A stretch of 64,000 nt of DNA from Aphrocallistes beatrix (taxonomy: Eukaryota; Porifera; Hexactinellida; Sceptrulophora; Aphrocallistidae). Within the stretch, counting starts at the first letter, position 1, and each line of letters starts with the position of its first letter. The stretch spans positions 1,302,001 to 1,366,000 of the forward strand of contig OY725492.1 of the NCBI GenBank assembly GCA_963281255.1, read 5' to 3'. Below the pieces are notes generated by a model. The model searched no databases. It was not told the DNA's origin and was given only the letters and a program-made list of their open reading frames with translations. A program made the position numbers and the translations under genes. Below, piece after piece: positions 43,355 to 54,619 of the stretch.

Positions 43355-43879
43355 CAAGCGCGCTTCGCTTGCTTGCGCTGCGCGGCTGGCGGACACTGTG
43401 TGTCCGCCGGAGGCTCCCTTCGGTCGCCTGGGGTCGCATTGATTAATTATATGGGAGATAACATCTCTAAATACGTCTGTTCTACTGCTATAATCTATAT
43501 CGCACTAAAAATCACCAAATTTATCAATTTTTAAAATGATGAGTAATGATGACTCATAACAAAGTGATGAGTCATCATTTTTTGATGATAGTTGCATCAT
43601 ATGTGAGGTATGTTATAATACAGATTTTTTTAAAATTTCAGCCTTCTATCTCCTATAATGGCTGAGTTATGCTCGAATAACTGTATTGCTTAACTTTCAA
43701 AAATGTGACAATGACGTCATAATTCCATGATGAGTCGACATTTTGCTCTGAGCTCAGAACCTACTGGAACCATAGCCAAAAGACTCCCACATGCCAAAAA
43801 TCAGCTTTCTACGCTTGGCAATTTCTTCAATCAATTCGTTATATATATATATACATTAATCGAGTTTTAATAGTATGGA
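43355..43879 (-). mobile_element. Helitron-like family B, full copy
   Basis: 525 bp. Plus-strand start CAAGCGCGCTTCGCTTGC after A, end CGAGTTTTAATAGTATGGA before T. Shares the GC-rich end with family A but has a different body (TGACGTCAT and TGATGAGTC repeats). Best reference copy of family B in the window. Confidence 0.7.
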
Positions 43880-44609
43880 TATATATGTAGATTCAAAATT
43901 TCACACTTATAATGATCTGAAATGAGTATTTCCCGATGTATTTCGAAATTCAAATTTCAGAGTCCTTTGAGTCACTTCCTGGAGCTGCACTATCGGTCTC
44001 AGTTTAATATATACTTTTTAATTGCTAGTTAGATCATAACTGAACATTTAATATTATATACGACTTCTTCAATTTATTTCAAAAATGATATTTAGACTTA
44101 GTATAGTAAATAAAATGATTTATTATACCATCAACATAACCGAATGGATTAAGTTGGAAATGGTTGGCCTGGTCATCTTGATACTTCACATTAGAAACCC
44201 AGGCGGTCTCAGGAACCCAGATCAAAAATGTCAGAAATATTTGGTCCAGCCGGACCGAATATTTCGTGACAGAATTATCTTAAATCAAGGACTAGCACAA
44301 TTTTCTAAGTAGTAAATTCTGAAATCTAATCAATGCCTTTGACAAAACCACATAAACATTTGATTAGGATCTATAGAATCTTGAGACAATTGTATGAATT
44401 GTGCAATTGTCATTTTTCTATAGATACATTTTTTTATGGTTTTATCAGATGCGTTAAATCGTCTTAATTATGCCACAAATTATATAATCCATCAAATCAT
44501 TGTTTCAAAGAATAGATTAGCTTCCCCCGCCTTTGCCCCCCACATTTTTTAAATCTCGGTTCTCCCAAAAATGCGAACGAAACTAATTTGCTAATTACTA
44601 CTACTCTTT
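43880..44609. other. Spacer with a GGTCC-element remnant
   Basis: About 44190-44275 holds TTTGGTCC..GGACCGAATATTTCGTGACAG, similar to the palindromic element at 46972. The rest is AT-rich with no gene. Confidence 0.35.
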
Positions 44610-45319
44610 ATAGAGGCGCATGCATTAGTTCGAATTCTGTATGTAGTCGTTAGTTCAAATTCTGCATGTAGTCGTTAGTTCGAATCGAATTTGGACATGT
44701 AGTCGTTAGTTCGAATCGAATTTGGACATGTAGTCGTTAGTTCGAATCGAATTTGGACATGTACTAGTCGTTAGTTCGAATCGAATTTAGTAATGTAGTC
44801 GTTAGTTCGAATCTAATTTGGTAATGTAGTCGTTAGTTCGAATTAGAATTTGGACATATACTCATTATCATTAGTTCTCTATAATGACACTCAACTACCC
44901 CCTTCGTTCAGAAATGCCTTTTTCATCCTCAATTTTCTACTATTCTCTTAAAGAAAATGCTTCTTTTCCCTCAGTTCTTATAAATATCTCTTCCAAATGC
45001 CACTCAATGACAGTACTACATTGAAAATCTATTCGAACTAATGCTGCGCCTCCACAAATTACAACTCCCTATTTATGTCTAAATCCGATTCTAACTAACG
45101 ACTACATGCCCAAATTCGATTCTAACTAACGACTACATGCCCAAATTCGATTCGAACTAACGACTACATGCCCAAATTCGATTCTAACTAACGACTACAT
45201 GCCCAAATTCGATTCGAACTAACGACTACATGCCCAAATTCGATTCGAACTAACTACTACATGCCCAAATTCGATTCGAACTAACGACTACTTTGAAATT
45301 CGAACTAATGCTGCGTCCC
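44610..45319. mobile_element. Element of two opposed 31-bp tandem arrays, 9-bp TSD
   Basis: Seven units of a monomer with core GTAGTCGTTAGTTCGAATCG (about 31 bp) at the left, and seven in opposite orientation at the right, around a unique centre of about 200 bp. Outer ends are GAGGCGCATGCATTAGTTCG and CGAACTAATGCTGCGTCCC. CTACTCTTT is duplicated (44601-44609 and 45320-45328). No coding sequence. Superfamily unknown; TSD length fits Mutator-like mobilisation. Confidence 0.8.
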
Positions 45320-45437
45320 CTACTCTTTCAGTCGATTAAGTAATTTGAATATAATTATTCAGAATGAGATTATCAATGTTTTTGCCATTATAATATCTTA
45401 GAAAGTGTAAAAAAGTTTACTTTAGTATTCTGGCAGG

Positions 45438-45690
45438 CGAAGCGAAGGATGTGAGAAAAAGAGAACAGTTGTCCCTTGTCATACAATATTATGATGAAAT
45501 ATCGTTTTCTATTAATGAGCTTTTTCTCGAATTTATACCTTTCAGAAAATATTGCGGGTGCTATTTTGAGCGAATTGGACAAAGTTGGACAGGATTACAG
45601 ATCGTCGCTAGTAGGAATGGGATTTGATGGTGCGTCTGCTATAAGTTGTCGAAACGGATTCGAAGGTTCCATCCACATATTATGTTCATT
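45438..45690 (+). pseudogene. hAT/DUF4371 transposase fragment
   Basis: Reads KREQLSLVIQYYDEISFSIN and ELFLEF, then after a frameshift near 45545 ENIAGAILSELDKVGQDYRS and VGMGFDGASAIS. The (G)xGFDGAS block is the DUF4371 region that is missing from the remnant at 10853-12594. Isolated fragment. Confidence 0.7.
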
Positions 45691-45959
45691 GCTTAAGAAA
45701 TTCAATGTCGAAATTATAGGCTTACAAACATTGGAATATTGTCTATTGAGGAGTCTCGTACTGAGAACATTGATAGAGAATTGTTCGTTGATGAACTTTA
45801 TGTAAATCATAACAACAAGAGAATAAATCTCCATCAATATTCTTCACTGTAGATTAATGTTCTATATATTACTATTTGCTTGGTGGACTTGATCATCAAA
45901 CCTTTTGCCTTAACTTCTTGAGAATGTGATAATAATACGCTGTATATCTATCTAAATCA

Positions 45960-45987
45960 CAAGCGCGCTTCGCTTACTTGCACTACA
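45960..45987 (-). repeat. Helitron-like 3'-end fragment
   Basis: CAAGCGCGCTTCGCTTACTTG matches the terminal hairpin of both Helitron-like families. Only about 28 bp remain. Confidence 0.4.
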
Positions 45988-46279
45988 TACTTTGAGTTTT
46001 AAAACTAGGGATTATATCTTGCTCGAAAAAGATTAAATGCCGAGTCTACGAAAATACTTTTTGCAATATATTTCCATAGCTTAACAAATAAATTTGCCCC
46101 TGGGATTTTTGTTTTGCCCCCCTTTGCACCCCCAGTTTTAGAATGCTAGAAACGCCACTGCTTAGTACAACAACCTTCAGCAAACGCTAAAATCAGCACT
46201 TTGCGTAAACGCGAATGTGGCCCCCAATTCTTTTACCTAAATGTCTTCAGGTTTATTGCAGTACTTCATCTCGACCAAT

Positions 46280-46345
46280 AAAACGTTACACACATCCCAT
46301 ATATTGGTGAAATTGAACCAAGTAGAATGTGTGTAACGTTTCAAC
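46280..46345. repeat. Short inverted repeat
   Basis: AACGTTACACACAT and ATGTGTGTAACGTTT flank about 30 bp. Possibly a tiny MITE; TSD not resolved. Confidence 0.35.
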
Positions 46346-46659
46346 CGAAATATTCGATGTTTCGAGAATACTCCTCTATTTTTTGCACCTAGTAAAGATT
46401 AGGAGAAACGATTAATTTTCAAACCTGATTTAACTAGAGTATCGTCCAGTGGAATGCCGAGAATTGACTTATACTTGAGTGCTATTGAGGCTAATATGGA
46501 AACTGATTCCCAAATTGCAAAAAGTAATAATCTCAGTAACTCTCCAACCTAAAGATACAAACTGAAATATCTAATAACAAAAAGTGACAATGAAAGACGT
46601 CATAATTCCATGATGAATCGAAATCTTCATTTGAGATAAAAAGTAAACGAGTGAGGGTA

Positions 46660-46804
46660 CCTCAATGCCCTGATCACCAGCATCATCGTGCGCTTGCGAG
46701 AGCAATTCTTGTTTCATAATATCAGGGGCAACGATAACGCTCTGAAGATTTGAGAATGGCTCAATCTTAGAATTGCCAACAATAAGCCCATTCATCAACT
46801 GCAA
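46660..46804 (-). pseudogene. gypsy integrase zinc-binding fragment
   Basis: VIVAPDIMKQELLSQAHDDA followed by GDQGIE corresponds to the H2C2 head of retroviral-type integrases (usually HDDAGHQG; the histidine is D here). The rest of the integrase is not found downstream. Confidence 0.65.
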
Positions 46805-46971
46805 ATGTGATTGTATCTGTTTTTACCGCTTCAGTAATGGTTGGTTCCACTCGAAACTAGTAAACGCATGGAAGGTGAGATCATCTCCAGTTCATACTAA
46901 ACTTTGCCTAGCACGTGATCATTGAGTTGTTCGCGTCTAATCGTTTTCATTGTAGGTAACTGTATTAGTTC

Positions 46972-47527
46972 TGTCACTGGAAAATTGGTCCGCGAAAATT
47001 TTGGTCCGGGGGACCAATTTTTTCAGCGAAAATTGGTCCTCCCCTGAAAATTTTGATCCTACTATGGCCCAATTTTCCATGGAATTTTGGTCCGGGGGAC
47101 CAATTTTTTCATGGAATTTTGGTCCGGGGGACCAATTTTCCATAAGGAATTTTTGGTCCACCCGAACCAATATTTCCATGAAAATGCATCACCATTCCTT
47201 TTTAGAGATAGCAGAAGAAATAAAATACACTTCTTAGATTAGAAATTTGCTAAATTTGCATTGAATACTAAAATATGAATTGTCAGTCCGGGGTCAAACA
47301 GCTTGGTCGTTCGACAATTGAAAAGTATCAAAAAATCGAGGATGTCAAATGATTGATAGAATCTAATTTTCTATGAAAGAATTAGTCTCCCGGACCAATT
47401 TTCCTGAAATAAATAATCCCCGGACCAATATTCCCTGAAAAAAATGGTCCATTGCAGGACCAAATTTTCAGGGGAGGACCAATTTTCCATGAAAGAATTG
47501 GTCCCCCGGACCAAAATTTTCGTGACA
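46972..47527. mobile_element. GGTCC-rich palindromic element, 4-bp TSD GTTC
   Basis: TGTCAC and GTGACA ends with multiple AATTTTGGTCCGGGGGACCA units in both arms. GTTC flanks both sides (46968-46971 and 47528-47531), and gypsy sequence continues on either side. Superfamily not recognised. Short open frames inside are repeat sequence. Confidence 0.7.
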
Positions 47528-47539
47528 GTTCCGTTGAAG

Positions 47540-48900
47540 CACATTGTCCATTAAACTGAGACTTTCGCTCATTTTCTATTTCTATGCTCGGTAGACGCTG
47601 AGCAGCGAGATAGTGCGTCAGCATTATTATTTTCTGCTCCTTGTCGATACTTGATTAAGAAATCATACTCTTGTAGCTTAACAGCCCAGCGCCAGTCTTC
47701 CTACACACTTCTGTTTAGCGAGCCATTCTAGAGGCTTGTGGTCCATGAGTAGGGTTTTTAATCCCGGGATCCCGATCCCGGGATCCCGGGATCCCGGCTT
47801 GTTTTAGCCCGGGATTGAATCCCGGGATTCATTTTTCAATCCCGGGACTGATGATTAATGCAGTTTATACGTATATCACACATTTGTTGTAATGTCTATT
47901 GGTTTGTAAATACAGGGTTTCCCATAATTGGATGAAATAGTGATTCAATATATATAACACACTTTGATTAATATACTATACAAAGTTGTGATACTAATAA
48001 TATGGTCAAATTGAACTTGCAAGGACCTTTCTAATGTATTATAAAAGTGTTTGTATGTGACTCTTACACTTCAAATTTACAATATTTATATGATGGCTGA
48101 GAAAATCGTTTGCAAAGTTTTGTAGGTGCACCCATTTGGAAATATTTCAAGCGTTCTCTATGTGGGAAATTAGCTCAGTGAATTCATGTAGTAAACAATT
48201 TCAGTAATTCAAAAATAGTCTCGTTATATGCACGTTATATATACAAATGCTAGCATACCAATTCTTGAAAATTACTAATCCCGGGATCCCGGGATTCAGA
48301 ATTTGTCAATCCCGAAATCCCGAAATCCCGGGCCCGGGATAAAAACCCTATCCATGAGTACTTCAAATAGGCGTCCTAAAATGTAATGCCTGAAGCGTTT
48401 CACTGATTCTAGTACAACTGTTAAACACTCAAGTTCAACAGTGCTATAGTTTTTCTAAGCTTTCCTCAATCCCCTACTGTAATAAGCTACAACTCTTCCT
48501 TCCTGTTCCAATACTGTGCCTAATCCAGTCCCACTAGCATCCGTACATAATATAAACTTATTGGAGAAATAGGGACAAACTAATACGTGGTGGGATGCTA
48601 ACAATTCTTTTAATCTGTTAAATGCTATATCAGCCTTTTCTGTCCATTCGAACGCGACATCTTTAGCTAACATCGAATTCAATGGTTCGGTTATTGAAGC
48701 ACATTTGTCAATCTATCTCCGGTAATAATTTACCAATCCCAGGAATTGCCTTAATTCCTTCTCACCTTCGGGTGGTACCCAATTGACAATTGATTCAACT
48801 TTCGAAGGTTCTGGTGACATGCCCATAGAAGAAAAAGTATGACCTAAATATGTAACGGATGGTATTCCAATTTCACATTTCTAGCCGCACAAGGTTAAAT
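47540..48900 (-). pseudogene. gypsy RT end and RNase H, split by a hAT element
   Basis: VTYLGHTFSSMGMSPEPSKV, GLVNYYRR (RT thumb), ILCTDASGTGLGTVLEQEGR and VVAYYSRGL (RNase H), then on the far side of the hAT insertion DHKPLEWLAKQKCVGRLA and NNNADALSR. Frameshifts near both insertion edges. Confidence 0.85.
47750..48350. mobile_element. hAT-type element, CCCGGG ends, TSD TCCATGAG
   Basis: Ends TAGGGTTTTTAATCCCGGG and its complement, TCCATGAG at 47742-47749 and 48351-48358. Tandem ATCCCGGG units fill both subterminal regions. Non-coding. A second copy lies at 53395-53763. Confidence 0.9.
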
Positions 48901-48996
48901 TACTTTTACGGAGCCGTAAGAACACATCTCTTAGTGCCGTCCTATGCGATTCCATATATGGCGGAAAAAATCAGGACATCATCAATGAAATTATCT

Positions 48997-49251
48997 TTAC
49001 AATTTTCGAGGACCCATTACAACTCTTTTCGCGAAGTCAAGATTAATTCGATGACTCACCAGAAAATCCACTCCTGATATGCAGTCTGTAATGAGAGAAG
49101 AGACTGTCGTAAACTTTTGATTTGCTCGAAAAGTTCTCATCGTGATTTCCAATTCAACTTCACCCAAAGACTGCATCTTATTTCCTGAAGCTGTTAACAA
49201 TAGCTGCTCTGCAGATGTGGGCCTGGTATCTTTAACTTCTAAATATGTCAA
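48997..49251 (-). pseudogene. gypsy protease-like fragment
   Basis: LLLTASGNKMQSLGEVELEI, then LITDCISGVDFLVSHRINLD. This matches the later half of retropepsins of gypsy elements (xLGxxxxxI, ILGVDFL). The catalytic DSG lies before this open segment and was not found intact. Confidence 0.6.
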
Positions 49252-49462
49252 TCGACATTAAACTAACAGAAAAACAACTATCTTGCATAACTTTGCGCTC
49301 GATTCTCACTAGAACGTATAAGGATTAAGCTGGTTTGCACCGAAACGAATTGTTTATTCATAATTGTACTGTTGTAGAAGTTTGAGTGAGCCATGTTTAC
49401 AACCTCTGGGACTTTGTCTCGGCTCTTCCAACAGGTCCACGGAGGTTTAAAGCATGTCCAAT

Positions 49463-50388
49463 TTATGGTTCCTGACAATACTTCACAACGCTTCCTAATT
49501 GATTGCAATTATAACAACGAAGCTGTTTTCTAACAGTACGACTAGAAGAGGGGCAGACTTGGGCATAATGACCTCTTCCTCCACAAATGAAGCATTTCAA
49601 TTCTATTGGCTTCCTGCCTTCTGAAAAGATACGACCACCAATTTGTATCCCTCTCTGTATTGTACATGCATAATCACTTCTATCAGTATTAGCCAATGTA
49701 ATTTTATCTGTAATAGCCTTGACCGCTGAGTCTATGGCTTCTTGAGCGAACTCTTTCTCGCACTTAATTTTTTCTTCCTTCTGTTTAGACTCTTTCCCAA
49801 AGCTCACAGCAGCTACACCATCTAAATCTTGATTAGAATTCTCGCCGTGCATGCGTATGTTCACTCGAGCTCTTTTCAAAGCATCTTCTGTAGTCTTAAC
49901 ATCTGGGGAAACGCGAATATTTTCATAAACGTACCTAGGAAGGCTTTGAATATATTGATCAAACATGAGTTGTTCCTTCGCACCTCAATCATTTCTGGAA
50001 AAGCTTTCTGTAGCAAACGCTTAAGCTCAAAAAGATATTTCTGAGGCGTTTCATCCGGGTGCATTGTGCGTTGGAACTCATGGAACTCACTTAATGTGGT
50101 GAATTTAATATCCTCTGGTTTAAACGCATTCTTTAACTTCATCTTAACTCCATCGTATGCTTTTCTATCATCCATCTTAACTCCATCGTATACTTTTCTA
50201 TCATCCGGGTGAAGAGAATTGTATACATCCACTGACTCATCTTTAAGGCATGTTGCTATCATTAGGGCTTTCTTCTCATCTGACGATTCGTTGGCTAACG
50301 AGCATATTTCGAAATGATCAATAAAATCATCGATATCACCACTCTCAAATTTATCGATCTGCACATAATTAGCCATCCCGAAAACCAT
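49463..50388 (-). pseudogene. gypsy gag with CCHC zinc knuckles
   Basis: Two overlapping frames: FESGDIDDFIDHFEICSLAN and MLKRAR-type helical capsid sequence, then CFICGGRGHYAQVC (intact CCHC) and CYNCNQLGSVVKYC (histidine lost). A frameshift near 49960 joins the parts. An 11-codon unit (DDRKxYDGVKM) is tandemly duplicated near 50150-50215. Confidence 0.8.
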
Positions 50389-50429
50389 TCTCTGCTATCA
50401 GTATAGCAATAGCAAATCGATACTATTAA

Positions 50430-51640
50430 TTAAAGGTTTATATAAGGGGCAATATCCGTCCTAATACAGATCCCTGGGGAACTCCGCTATTTACTAATGG
50501 CCAGTCTGATAATGAGTTCCCTACCATCACACGTTGTTTCCGACCGATAAGAAAGGAATTCGACCATTTAAGTAAACCACTATTAATTCCGACAGCTTCC
50601 AATTTATCCAAAAGTATTCCATGTTGGACCTTATCAAAGGCTTTTTCAAAATCTATATAGATATCATCAATTTGGATTCCGTTGTCAATAGAATAGGTTC
50701 AGTCAGTAAACTTGTTATACAGGATATACGAGGTAAAAAAACATGTTGGTCTGGATGTATACACATATTGTCTAAGACATGTTCCAATAAGCGTGTTTTA
50801 ATAAGGAATTCCAAAAATTTGCATACCACTGAAGTTAGTGACACAGTCCTATAATTCTTTGCCAAGCAATGAGAGTTCTTTTTATAAATCAGAATGACAG
50901 TTGAATTTTTGCAATCCTCTGGCATCGTGCCTGTCACTAGACTTTCTCTGAATATTATCCTCAAGGGATGAGCAAAGTATCTGGCGAATTGCTTTAGCAT
51001 TCTAGGATGAATCTTATCTGGACCAGGAGATTTCCCTGGAATCAAAGCTTCAAGTTTACGTGACACCATTTCCTCACTAATATCAAATTCTGGCATAGTA
51101 TTTAAAGTGGGTAAATTAGACCTGTAAATGCTTCTTTCCACTGGTGTATTATAAACAAAAGCAAAGTGCTCATTCAAAGTACAAGCTGCCTAGCCGTCTG
51201 TAGTGGAGAGAAGTCCATCGGATTTGATTACCGAAATATTTGGAGAAGGAATGCACATATGTTGCTTGGCGTAATTGAAAAGTTGGCTGATATTAAGTAG
51301 TTCCGAGGTGCCCTGTATAAGGTATTCCTCGTACTTTCGTCTCAATTTGATAGACAGATCAGTGACATTATCGCTGGCAGTTTTATATTCGGAAAATGAA
51401 ATTAAGGTGGGAGAGTTGCAATAAGCTGTCTACTTTTTGTTCTTTATTCTCAGCATATACCGGAAACTCGAATTCTTTAGATAGTTGGGAATGTATCTCT
51501 TATTTGCAGGTGCATTAGGGACGTAAGTAGACACTATTGAATTAAACCATGAGAGAAATTTCTTCCACAGATCATCCAGAGGAAGGTCAGTTTGGAAATT
51601 CGAAAGTGATGAGTTTTTTAGAGTTCTATAGTTCTATATT
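50430..51640 (-). pseudogene. CR1/jockey-type LINE, linker and RT N-terminal half
   Basis: The minus strand from 51605 down reads WKKFLSWFNSIV...VP, KLRRKYEEYLIQGTSELL (linker), a TAG near 51191, LIPGKSPGPDKIHPRMLKQF, YRTVSLTSVVCKFLEFLIK, then in another frame FDKVQHGILLDKLEAVGI and VNSGVPQGSVLG. It ends before the YADD box. A different LINE lineage from the L2-like copies. Confidence 0.85.
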
Positions 51641-51994
51641 TATTTTATTAATTAAATATTGTTCTTTATGTATTTGGATCCGGGTAGTAGAACGAATGCT
51701 AAATATATTATGATGAAATGGTCACTATTCTCTACTAAAAAACGTCATTTATCTTCGGACCTACGCTTGATCATGAATTCAGAACTTGAGAAAAAAGTTG
51801 CATAATATTAAACTATTTAATATTATTAGCTACAATTCCAGCAATCATTATCATGTAATATTATTTAATGAACTTTGATTATGAATTTGGAAGATAATTG
51901 CGACATCTAATATAGTCAGGGGTAAATACTGCTTAAAAAGTATTAATCAATTGCAATGGAATAGATTATTTTCCTTTATAGAATATCTATTTTA
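51641..51994. other. Spacer, no gene
   Basis: AT-rich DNA with no recognised feature. Confidence 0.3.
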
Positions 51995-52209
51995 CAATCA
52001 CCTCTCTTATCCGGAACTCAAATTTTGATAACCTCTAAGTTCCGGGCACTAGATATTGTTTAAACTCACCCATTATACAAATTGACAGTTTTAACACTAT
52101 AAACTGCTATTCAAGTTGATCTCTGAGTTACGGGCACCTCTCTTATCCGGACCTCCGATATCCGGGCACCCTCCGGTCCGGCACTGCCCGGATAAGAGAG
52201 GTTCGAGTG
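51995..52209. mobile_element. pogo-type MITE, TA target site
   Basis: ACCTCTCTTATCCGGA near the left end and CCGGATAAGAGAGGTTCGAG at the right, between TA sites (51993-51994 and 52210-52211). Repeated TCCGGGCAC units inside. Left TIR has a small deletion relative to the right. Confidence 0.75.
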
Positions 52210-52498
52210 TATATTTTACTAGTATCATCAAAATGATTGATAATAGTAGCACATAACACATTTACCTCAATTGTTGTTAACGCGTTACTCGACTGAAGTT
52301 GTTCGAGTATTTCAAATATCTTTATAATGTGAAATCTGTAGTTTCAAATTGACATTACATTCAGCATTAGTTAGTTTAATATTAACCAAATTATATTATC
52401 ATAAACTTAATTTTCTCCTCCTTTTCTTATTAACAGTAGATGAACGACATTTTTTTAGTAAGGAATTAGAAAAGCAATCGACCGTTTCTTAAATATTC

Positions 52499-52559
52499 CC
52501 AGGCACCAGCAGGGTTACTCTGCGGACACGCAGTGTCAGCAAGCCGCGCAGCGCAGTTG
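52499..52559 (+). mobile_element. Helitron-like 3'-end fragment
   Basis: GCGGACACGCAGTGTCAGC and GCCGCGCAGCGC match the GC-rich end of families A and B, closing at GCAGTTG before T. The body is missing. Confidence 0.5.
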
Positions 52560-52964
52560 TCTTATATATTAAAACTCAATGTTTCTCATACCGATGTGTT
52601 GAATATTCATATGATTTAGCTAATCATTCACATTAAAAGGATATTTGGATATTTTGATGTACAGTAAGATTATCAATTATTAAGGTGTAATTGAGGTCTC
52701 AAGTTCTAGTGTTTGAAATCCGGATAGCAAAGCTACTACAATTATCCGGTATCTGGATAGTAAATAGTCGGAAATCTGGATTTTTAGGATGTTTAGAGAG
52801 TCAGTGTCATTATATTATTTACAACTTCACTGATATTGATGTGTATCAATTATCAGATATATTTGTTTTTTGTTACCCGCCTTTAAATCCATAATTTACA
52901 TAAAATACAGATTGTGGAAGCCTAACTGTAATAAGAATGATATCAGTTAGGATTCTTTGAAAAT

Positions 52965-53216
52965 ATGGCAAACAAGATTAAAAAGTCTGAAGGTTGGAAT
53001 CATTTTTCTCGAGATGGCGATATAGAAATTTATTGCCAAGATAATTGTAAAAGTGCAAAGCGAAACCATGCCGTTCATAGCATAAAGATTTGTACTGAAT
53101 TTGTAACTAAAATAAGAAGTAGGCTGCGTGACAACATATTAGATGATGGCTTATGTTTTCTAAGAAGTCACTCTTTAGAAAACTATAAACTAATTACAAT
53201 ACCTTGGCTCGTTTAG
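52965..53216 (+). CDS. Small unknown ORF (83 codons)
   Basis: MANKIKKSEGWNHFSRDGD, then YCQDNCKSAKRNHAVHSIKI. A W..F with a C..C pair faintly recalls a BED-type finger at the start of hAT transposases, but the pattern is incomplete. No splice sites or neighbours support it. May be a transposase remnant or chance. Confidence 0.25.
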   Translation: MANKIKKSEGWNHFSRDGDIEIYCQDNCKSAKRNHAVHSIKICTEFVTKIRSRLRDNILDDGLCFLRSHSLENYKLITIPWLV

Positions 53217-53394
53217 ATATCTATTATTATTCTGATCCTTGATAAACATGTTTATTAAACGATCTGTATATTCATATTGAGTCAAATAAGAAATTGAGCA
53301 AAATTCAGATATGCAGACTGTTGAAAATTAGCTCTATATAGAAGAGTGAGAAAAAGCGCAACGTCCCCCCAAAACAGGACGGTTAGCATGTATG

Positions 53395-53763
53395 TAGGGT
53401 TTTTAATCCCGGTCTAAAATTCCAATCCCGGGATTTTGGGATTGACAAATTCTGAATCCCGGGATCCCGGGATTAGTAATTTTCAAGAATTGGTATGCTA
53501 GTATTTGTATATAGTTTAATATAACGTGATTATTTTGAATTACGGAAATAATATGAATTTCAATTTGACCATATTATTAGTATCACAACTTTGTATATTG
53601 TATTAATCAAAGTGTGTTATATATATTGAATCACTATTTCATCCAATTATGGGAAACCCTGTATATACAAACCGATTGACATTACAACAAATGTGTGATA
53701 TATAAACTGCATTAATCATCAGTATCCCGGGATTGAAAATGAATCCCGGGATTAAAAACCCTA
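53395..53763. mobile_element. hAT-type element, CCCGGG ends, TSD CATGTATG
   Basis: Same ends as 47750-48350 (TAGGGTTTTTAATCCCGG), CATGTATG exactly duplicated (53387-53394 and 53764-53771). Shares interior blocks such as TTTCATCCAATTATGGGAAA in opposite orientation. 369 bp, non-coding. Confidence 0.9.
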
Positions 53764-54186
53764 CATGTATGCTATCTGACGGAGATGGAATTAATCACTC
53801 TATTTTCTGCTATCTTGTTGAACTAGCTATCCCACTTCTCGCCAATTTATTCACAAGCCACCCAACTTTTTCGGAGTTTCATATTATTCTAGGATTCCGA
53901 GCACAAACAATGTCAAACAATGAGAATATTCTTCTCCACTCCAAGTAATGTCATTTAGCGATAGTTTATTGTAAGCGTATTAGAGTCTTAAGGACATGCT
54001 GCATAATGCCTTGATAACATTAATTGTCATCTTTGATAAGACAACGAAAATAATATGATGATTTTACGACTAATATTATGCCTTTCCAAGTATTTTGGAT
54101 CCGGACAGTTTTTACGAAGGAGTAAAATATTTCGAAAACTCTTTCCGACGGGACCATTTTTTCGCCCGGACAGATTTTTAAGAAAC

Positions 54187-54370
54187 ATTAGAACCAAGAA
54201 TTATTCGAAATAATATTTGTGGTTTCTACAGTATAGGCTCCAAATTAACTAAGTACTAGAACCAAGAATTATTCGAAATAATATTTGTGGTTTCTACAGT
54301 ATAGGCTCCAAATTAACTAAGTACTAAGTACTACTAGAACCAAGAATTATTCGAAATAATATTTTTGGGT
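54187..54370. repeat. Tandem repeat, about 68-bp unit, 2.7 copies
   Basis: TAGAACCAAGAATTATTCG recurs at about 54188, 54256 and 54334, with TATAGGCTCCAAATTAACTA between. A 10-bp GTACTAA insertion lengthens the second period. Confidence 0.8.
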
Positions 54371-54619
54371 TCTAGTACAATATAGGCTTTAAATTTATTG
54401 AGATCGAAGAGAACTGCTTACTCTCCAACTTATCACAGTCAATTCCCTCAACGCATAATTATCTAATTACTCTTGACATTTGCTAATACCCTGAACTCGC
54501 TTTTGTTTGTGATGTCTAAAAATTTAGCTGACTCGCTCCGCCCTTTGCAAAAAAAACAACATAATTATATTAGTATTTCATAGATCTCTTACCAGCTCCT
54601 TAAGTTTTCTACCTCTTTT

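Larger units (their letters stand above)
46600..50390 (-). mobile_element. Ty3/gypsy retrotransposon, decayed, twice interrupted
   Basis: In order on the minus strand: gag (49876-50388) and its zinc-knuckle end (49463-49966), protease-like (48997-49251), RT end and RNase H (47540-48900), integrase zinc-binding region (46600-46804). Interrupted by a hAT element at 47750-48350 and a GGTCC palindrome at 46972-47527, both with TSDs. Most of RT and the integrase core are missing, no LTRs were found, and stops are present. Confidence 0.85.

Noticed and set aside
44610..45319. Possible CRISPR-like or satellite array
   Set aside because: Units are contiguous without unique spacers, arranged in two opposed blocks and flanked by a TSD, which fits a transposable element.
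47001..47237. ORFs rich in FSENWSSPENF-type repeats on both strands
   Set aside because: They are readings of the GGTCC palindromic units; both strands look alike because the units are self-complementary.
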